DNA of 64,000 nt from Bog-950 sp046329515 (lineage in GTDB: Bacteria > Bacteroidota > Bacteroidia > Chitinophagales > LD1): positions 1,426,001 to 1,490,000 of the forward strand of contig JAXLUM010000001.1 in assembly GCA_046329515.1 (NCBI GenBank), written 5' to 3'. A model generated the notes under the pieces. It had not been told where the DNA came from and did no database searches. It saw nothing but the letters and a program-made list of their open reading frames with translations. Position 1 is the first letter of the stretch; each line of letters begins with the position of its first letter. The position numbers and the translations under genes were made by a program. This document shows positions 59,956 through 64,000 of this stretch, in pieces.

Positions 59956-60974
59956 GTAAGCACCTTGCCATATTTGCATTGGGCCTTGCGCTGTTAGTAA
60001 TCTCCTTCTTTCTGCAGATACTATTGGGTTCCGTAAGTATACCCTTTGGAGATGTTGTTGCCATTCTATTGAAGGGCGATGCTTATCCTAACGAAGTGTG
60101 GCGCACTATTGTTTGGGATTCTCGCTTACCCGGTGCGTTGGCAGCAGTAGTAGCCGGTGCCGGCCTTGGTGTTAGCGGCCTGCAAATGCAAACCTTGTTT
60201 CGTAACCCTGTAGCAGGCCCGTTTGTATTGGGCATAAGCGCAGGTGCCAGCTTGGGCGTAGCTATTTTGGTTTTAGCAGGTTCAGCACTTGGCATTTCTA
60301 TGCACACGGGTTGGGTAAGCAATTCAGGCATTATTATAGCCGCTGCATCAGGCGCGTTTCTCATTTTCCTGCTAAACTTTTTTATCAGCTTCCGCATTAA
60401 CGATGTTGTCGCTATCCTGATTATTGGGTTAATGATAGGCAGCGGCATTAGCGCATTTATTGAAATTCTGCAATCTTTCTCTTCAGGCTCTGCTTTAAAG
60501 AGTTATGTAATATGGACCTTCGGCAGTTTCCGTTATGTAAACCTAAGCCAGGTGGTATGGTTAAGTTTTATTGTTATCGGTTGCCTGGTCTTCTCCTTTA
60601 TGCTTTCTAAACCGCTTAACTTGCTTTTGTTAGGCGATACATATGCGCAAAGTTCAGGCTTAAACGTGCGCAGCGCCAAACTGCTTATAGTTTTATGCAC
60701 CAGCATACTGGCTGGCAGCATTACCGCTTTTTGCGGCCCTATAGGGTTTGTGGGTTTGGCTGTACCTCACCTTGCACGCGCCTTATTTAAATCTGCCGAC
60801 CATAAATTGCTTACCCCTGCCTGCGCCGTATTGGGGGCTTCTATTTGCTGCTTATGCAACCTGGTGGCCGGTTCGCCGGGCACTGACTTTATTCTGCCTA
60901 TAAATGCCGTTACATCCTTGTTAGGCGCCCCGTTTGTTATATGGATTATTTTACGCCAAAGACGAACCGTATGA
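59952..60974 (+). CDS. btuC: BtuC-like FecCD-family permease
   Basis: A 340-aa inner-membrane permease with ten helices, GTG start overlapping the btuF stop (GTGA). The family stretch WDSRLPGALAAVVAGAGLGVSGLQMQ (in part: RLPGALAAVVAGAGLGVSG) is at about 55-80. FCGPIGFVGLAVPHLAR (about 258-274) includes the EAA-like loop that contacts the ATPase. Pairs with the following ATPase. FecCD permeases carry iron-siderophores or cobalamin; the riboswitch sets the cobalamin call. Confidence 0.9.
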   Translation: MSKHLAIFALGLALLVISFFLQILLGSVSIPFGDVVAILLKGDAYPNEVWRTIVWDSRLPGALAAVVAGAGLGVSGLQMQTLFRNPVAGPFVLGISAGASLGVAILVLAGSALGISMHTGWVSNSGIIIAAASGAFLIFLLNFFISFRINDVVAILIIGLMIGSGISAFIEILQSFSSGSALKSYVIWTFGSFRYVNLSQVVWLSFIVIGCLVFSFMLSKPLNLLLLGDTYAQSSGLNVRSAKLLIVLCTSILAGSITAFCGPIGFVGLAVPHLARALFKSADHKLLTPACAVLGASICCLCNLVAGSPGTDFILPINAVTSLLGAPFVIWIILRQRRTV

Positions 60975-61693
60975 GGCTGCAGGCAAAAAATCTGGTAGTA
61001 GGTTATGGCGCTAAAACGGTTTTTGGCGACATTGATTTTACGGCTAACGCCGGCGAGATGGTTGCCCTGTTAGGTGTAAATGGCATTGGTAAGTCTACCC
61101 TGCTTAAAACACTATCAGGTGCGCTGCTAAAACAAAGTGGCAGCCTTCTTATAAGCGGAAAAGAACTGAGTGAATTGAATGTGCAGCAAAGGGCCTTGCA
61201 GTTAAGTGTGGTGCTAACCGAAAAGCTTTGGCTGGATAATATGCTCGTTAAAGATTTTATTGCGCTGGGCCGTGCCCCGCATACAGGCAGCATGGGCACT
61301 TTAACGCTTGCTGATAAGCAAATAGTAGAAAGAGTAATTGAAAACACCAGGGCCACCGCTTTAGCGGCGAAGTTCTTTAATGAATTGAGCGATGGAGAAA
61401 AGCAAAAGGTATTAATAGCCCGCGCACTTTGCCAGGATACGCCTGTAATTGTTTTAGATGAGCCTACAGCCTTTTTAGATTTTAGAAACCGCTACGAGGT
61501 GCTTAAACTGCTAAAGCGAATTTGTGTTGAAGAAGGCAAAACGGTGGTTCTCTCCACACATGATATTGAAAACAGCCTTGAAGTTTGCAGAAAATGCTGG
61601 ATAATGACCGAAGAAAAACGGTTTATAGAAAAGGAGATAAAGGATAAAACAGATAGGGAAGAAGTAAAACGAATTTTGTTTAGCGGTGCTTAG
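60971..61693 (+). CDS. btuD: BtuD-like ABC transporter ATPase
   Basis: A 240-aa ATP-binding subunit. Walker A GVNGIGKST (about 36-44), signature LSDGEKQKV and Walker B VIVLDEPTAFLD are present, with the switch His in STHDIE. The start at 60971 overlaps the btuC stop in an ATGA. An ATG at 60941 would add ten residues but lacks the coupling seen for the earlier genes. The signature has Ser-Asp-Gly instead of Ser-Gly-Gly, seen in some FecE/BtuD-type proteins. Its TAG overlaps the stop of the convergent response-regulator gene. Confidence 0.9.
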   Translation: MRLQAKNLVVGYGAKTVFGDIDFTANAGEMVALLGVNGIGKSTLLKTLSGALLKQSGSLLISGKELSELNVQQRALQLSVVLTEKLWLDNMLVKDFIALGRAPHTGSMGTLTLADKQIVERVIENTRATALAAKFFNELSDGEKQKVLIARALCQDTPVIVLDEPTAFLDFRNRYEVLKLLKRICVEEGKTVVLSTHDIENSLEVCRKCWIMTEEKRFIEKEIKDKTDREEVKRILFSGA

Positions 61694-62172
61694 CCCACCA
61701 TTTTTAATTCGTCGTATACTTTTTCAATGTAGTAGATGGAAAGCTTGTTACGTACCTCAATAGATTTTTTCACTGAGGTAAAGAAATCAACCAACTTTTT
61801 GAAATCAGCAGGTTTCTGCATATAACCATCGGCGCGCATGCGGTAGCACTCAATCATATCGCGCTTGTAATCGCTGTTGGTAACCATAATTACCGGAATA
61901 TGCTCCAGGTCGGGGTCGCCCTTTATTTTTTCCAGAACTTCCTTGCCTGTTACTTTAGGCATGTTCAGGTCTAAAAGTATTAGGTCAATTTTGGTGTTTA
62001 TTATTTTGGCAGTATCCAAAAACTCGCAGGCTTCTTCGCCATCGTAGGCGTATTCTAATTCAACCAATTCCTGTAAACCGGCCTCCTTAATTGCTTCCTG
62101 CATCAATCTTACTTCAGCAGGGTTATCCTCAATTACAAAAAGCTTGTACGGGTTGTTGCTGTTCACTTCCAT
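61690..62172 (-). CDS. single-domain response regulator (Rcp1-like)
   Basis: A 160-aa receiver without an output domain. It opens MEVNSNNPYKLFVIEDNPAE, with acidic residues ED, phosphoacceptor Asp in LILLDLNMPKVTG, Thr in MVTNSD and Lys in QKPADF. Receivers of this length with RLMQEAIKE are typically partners of phytochrome-like or PAS kinases. A longer form (start 62196) is possible but would place a perfect hairpin inside codons 2-8. It shares a 15-base upstream motif with the PAS kinase at 35363, hinting that they work together. Confidence 0.88.
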   Translation of the reverse strand: MEVNSNNPYKLFVIEDNPAEVRLMQEAIKEAGLQELVELEYAYDGEEACEFLDTAKIINTKIDLILLDLNMPKVTGKEVLEKIKGDPDLEHIPVIMVTNSDYKRDMIECYRMRADGYMQKPADFKKLVDFFTSVKKSIEVRNKLSIYYIEKVYDELKMVG

Positions 62173-62173
62173 T

Positions 62174-62253
62174 TTGGGTAATTGTTTACCCAACAAACGT
62201 ACGAAGCTTATCGTACCAGCTTTCGGAAGTTATAAATGATGATTTGTTGGTAA
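62174..62253 (-). promoter_or_regulatory. nested inverted repeats upstream of response regulator
   Basis: TTGGGTAA-N4-TTACCCAA (62174-62193) has perfect 8-base arms and ends one base before the ATG, so a transcript would carry a hairpin against the start codon. GTACGA-N6-TCGTAC (62199-62216) is a second perfect inverted repeat. TTACCAACAAATCAT lies on the minus strand at 62253-62239. Together they look like a regulated promoter and leader. Confidence 0.4.
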
Positions 62254-62288
62254 GTGCTATGTAGTGGATTAAAAACTACACATCAGTA

Positions 62289-63776
62289 TTAGTCGGTACC
62301 TTCCTGCTTATCCTCGTCGTTAACCTTCATTAAGGTCTTCGGGCGGTAGCTTGGGTTCTCAAGGTGTTTAATATAGTCTTCCACCTGGTCGGCAGCAATT
62401 CTACGTGCTTTAATCACCTTGTCCTTATCAAGAATATATACCTGCGGCGTGCTTTGTATATCCCATTCCCAACGGAAGTTGTTGTGGCGTTTGGCATCGC
62501 ATACGTTTATCCAATCCAGGTTGTTCTTCTTTATAAACTCCAGCCAATCCTTATAGTTATCCATATCCATAATAGCAGGAGAGTAGGCTTCTACATCAAT
62601 TCCGGCTTTTTTCAGGTTATGGTAAGCTTCAACCAACACAGGTATTTCTTTTTTGCAGTGGCCGCAATCCGGATCCCAGAAAGCTACGATGGTCCATTTG
62701 TGGTTAACATCGTAAAGCGATTTCCATTCTGTTTCAGTGCTGTCAGTCCACAATATTAAGCGCTGTGCTTTCTTTTCGCATAACACAGGCTCAAGGCGGG
62801 TTACGCGGTCGCAAATTTTAAAGCGCTTGGCAGTATCAATCCAAGGGGTCATTTCATCTTTGCAGAAGTACTTTTTACCGAAGTAAACATACACCCCGTC
62901 AAAGCACATTATTTTTGAGTTGGCTGCATCATTAAAAATGTAAGTAAGAATGTAACGGTACATTTCATTCTTCTTATCTGTTTTGGCTAATAGCTCTTCG
63001 CCTGCAGCAATTAAAGAATCAGGCTGTTGAACCACCGTTTGCGCCCAGTAGCTCTTTAGCTTGTTATGCAATACAGGAAAGCGCAATAAGCGCTCATCTT
63101 TCAAATCGTAGTTATCCCAATAGTGGGCTTTATACCAACGCCATTGCCAGGTGCTGTCAATTACTTTGTTGTTTGCATCGCGGGGGAAATCCGGAACTTC
63201 TAAATCCTTCATGGCGCGAAGCATTTTAGCATAAAACAATTCGGGATGTTGTTCCATTACACCATTGCGCTCTGTTTTTACGTCCTTGTCAATCTTCTTT
63301 AACTGCTCAGTTAGGTTTTCCTTGGTTTTGGCGTCAGTTGAAGTTTTAATCAGCCTGTTTAGTGAATCGGCCTTCTGCTTCATTTCACCCAAAAACTTCA
63401 TATCAGCATAGAAGTAGTGGTTTTCGTTTGAACCGGTAATTTTTAAATGGCCTGTAAGGTCATTGGTATCAGTCTCCAGTGTAAAAGCCGGCTCGGTAGC
63501 AATAAATTCAAAATAACGGTTGCCCAATGCAGGAAACACCGCAAGGTAAACACCACCGGGCAGCATGGTGTCGGCTTTTAGAATAATAGTACCTTTTTTA
63601 TCAAACTGAAAGGTGTCTTTTACATATTGCTTATCGCCAAAGTAGTTGGCCAAAATCATGTTTGAATTCTCAAGGCCTTTAACGGTAAGCTTAATGTTTT
63701 GGCCTTTGGTAGCCTGGGCATTCACCAAAGCCGAAAAACTCAATAGCACTAGAAAGGTAAAAAGGGTGTTCTTCAT
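62289..63776 (-). CDS. thioredoxin-like (TlpA/ResA-type) lipid-envelope protein with DUF4369/DUF5106
   Basis: A 495-aa exported protein. The start at 63776 gives the signal peptide MKNTLFTFLVLLSFSALVNAQ; a longer in-frame start (63881) adds 35 residues without signal character. A DUF4369-like beta domain lies at about 25-125. A helical DUF5106-like region covers about 150-340. A TlpA-type thioredoxin domain closes it (about 345-470), with the redox motif WDPDCGHCKKEIP. Such Bacteroidetes proteins reduce disulfides in the periplasm or are tied to cell-surface protein quality control. The tail is acidic. Confidence 0.85.
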   Translation of the reverse strand: MKNTLFTFLVLLSFSALVNAQATKGQNIKLTVKGLENSNMILANYFGDKQYVKDTFQFDKKGTIILKADTMLPGGVYLAVFPALGNRYFEFIATEPAFTLETDTNDLTGHLKITGSNENHYFYADMKFLGEMKQKADSLNRLIKTSTDAKTKENLTEQLKKIDKDVKTERNGVMEQHPELFYAKMLRAMKDLEVPDFPRDANNKVIDSTWQWRWYKAHYWDNYDLKDERLLRFPVLHNKLKSYWAQTVVQQPDSLIAAGEELLAKTDKKNEMYRYILTYIFNDAANSKIMCFDGVYVYFGKKYFCKDEMTPWIDTAKRFKICDRVTRLEPVLCEKKAQRLILWTDSTETEWKSLYDVNHKWTIVAFWDPDCGHCKKEIPVLVEAYHNLKKAGIDVEAYSPAIMDMDNYKDWLEFIKKNNLDWINVCDAKRHNNFRWEWDIQSTPQVYILDKDKVIKARRIAADQVEDYIKHLENPSYRPKTLMKVNDEDKQEGTD

Positions 63777-63914
63777 GAACGTAGCTTTTTGATATGCGTC
63801 AAAAATATTCGTTTGCAAATAAAAGACGATAAACCGCATTTTTATGTTGCAGTTAAAATTTCTTAACCAACCGAAAATCAATGGGTTTCGTATATTACTG
63901 CAAAGGACTCAGCT

Positions 63915-64000
63915 ATGAAACTTATAATAATCACCATGTTAAGCATGGGCGTACTAGGTGCGCTCGGCTCTTGTAAAAAATGTTATATCTGCCGCGATAG
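63915..64000 (+). CDS. start of a small Cys-rich lipoprotein (partial)
   Basis: An open frame beginning MKLIIITMLSMGVLGALGSC, a clear lipoprotein signal with lipobox LGSC, followed by KKCYICRD before the window ends. The arrangement lipid Cys, two basic residues or Lys plus basic, Cys, aromatic, x, Cys repeats that of the lipoprotein at 53000-53311. The rest lies outside the window. It is divergent from the TlpA-like gene, 138 bases away. Confidence 0.7.
   Translation, partial: MKLIIITMLSMGVLGALGSCKKCYICRD

Noticed and set aside
60941..60970. Longer BtuD start at ATG 60941
   Set aside because: It would overlap btuC by over 30 bases. The ATGA coupling at 60971 and the family N-terminus favour the shorter form.
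63777..63881. N-terminal extension of the TlpA-like protein
   Set aside because: The extension would place 35 unrelated residues before a good signal peptide beginning at 63776.

Overview
The window is one contiguous piece of a Bacteroidetes (Bacteroidota) chromosome. Evidence for this: several secreted proteins carry type IX secretion (T9SS, type A) C-terminal sorting domains; there are DUF5686/CarboxypepD_reg, DUF4465, DUF4369/DUF5106-TlpA and BtuG-like proteins; cbb3 oxidase subunits CcoN and CcoO are fused; Bacteroidetes-type -7 promoter boxes (TAnnTTTG) occur; and Shine-Dalgarno sequences are mostly absent. Genus and species cannot be set from sequence alone. I see no rRNA, tRNA, CRISPR array, insertion sequence or prophage. 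Most of it is ordinary chromosome.

Layout. (1) 119-5147, plus: a small hypothetical gene coupled to rdgB, an ECF sigma factor with a probable membrane anti-sigma partner, and a DUF5686 outer-membrane protein. (2) 5154-16199, minus: Tat-signal PLP enzyme, nucleoside phosphorylase, secreted metallopeptidase, DMT transporter, ribD, SDR, glycosyltransferase, then smc behind its own terminator. (3) 16386-20422, plus: beta-CASP ribonuclease-like protein, PAS histidine kinase and a CheY-CRP hybrid regulator. (4) 20438-29669, minus: the cbb3 oxidase set ccoS-ccoNO-ccoQ-ccoP-ccoG-ccoH-safE-orf140 and upstream ccoI. ccoS is only 56 codons. (5) 29722-35302: histidine kinase, DUF2892 protein, coiled-coil protein, universal stress protein, SDR and a helical-repeat protein. 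(6) 35363-47332: PAS kinase, saccharopine-dehydrogenase-like reductase, alpha/beta hydrolase, GH1, lipoprotein, an M42 peptidase broken by one frameshift, VOC protein, T9SS protein, flavodoxin and S41 protease. (7) 47629-52918, plus: leuS, a queuosine-precursor transporter and a PKD/T9SS protein. (8) 53339-61693, plus: a cobalamin riboswitch followed by a seven-gene, translationally coupled vitamin B12 uptake operon: two T9SS surface proteins, TonB-dependent receptor, BtuG-like lipoprotein, BtuF, BtuC and BtuD. (9) 61690-64000: response regulator, thioredoxin-like protein and the start of a small Cys-rich lipoprotein.

Two systems stand out. First, four promoters (ccoS operon, ccoI, DUF2892 gene, uspA) carry an Fnr/Crp-type palindrome with core TGAY-N4-RTCA. 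In each, its centre lies 36.5-37.5 nt upstream of the end of a (sometimes weak) -7 box, as in activator-dependent class II promoters. The CheY-CRP protein encoded nearby keeps the Glu and Arg of the recognition helix that read a TGA half-site, so it is a candidate regulator of this microaerobic regulon. Second, the B12 operon pairs standard import genes with surface proteins exported by T9SS. One of these (54926-55909) has no function I can assign and is a candidate new corrinoid-handling protein.

Other points of note: an apparently structured 3' UTR RNA at 31232-31329, an AT-rich mosaic segment inside leuS, a duplicated N-terminal module in the single-haem CcoP, and several corrected start codons.
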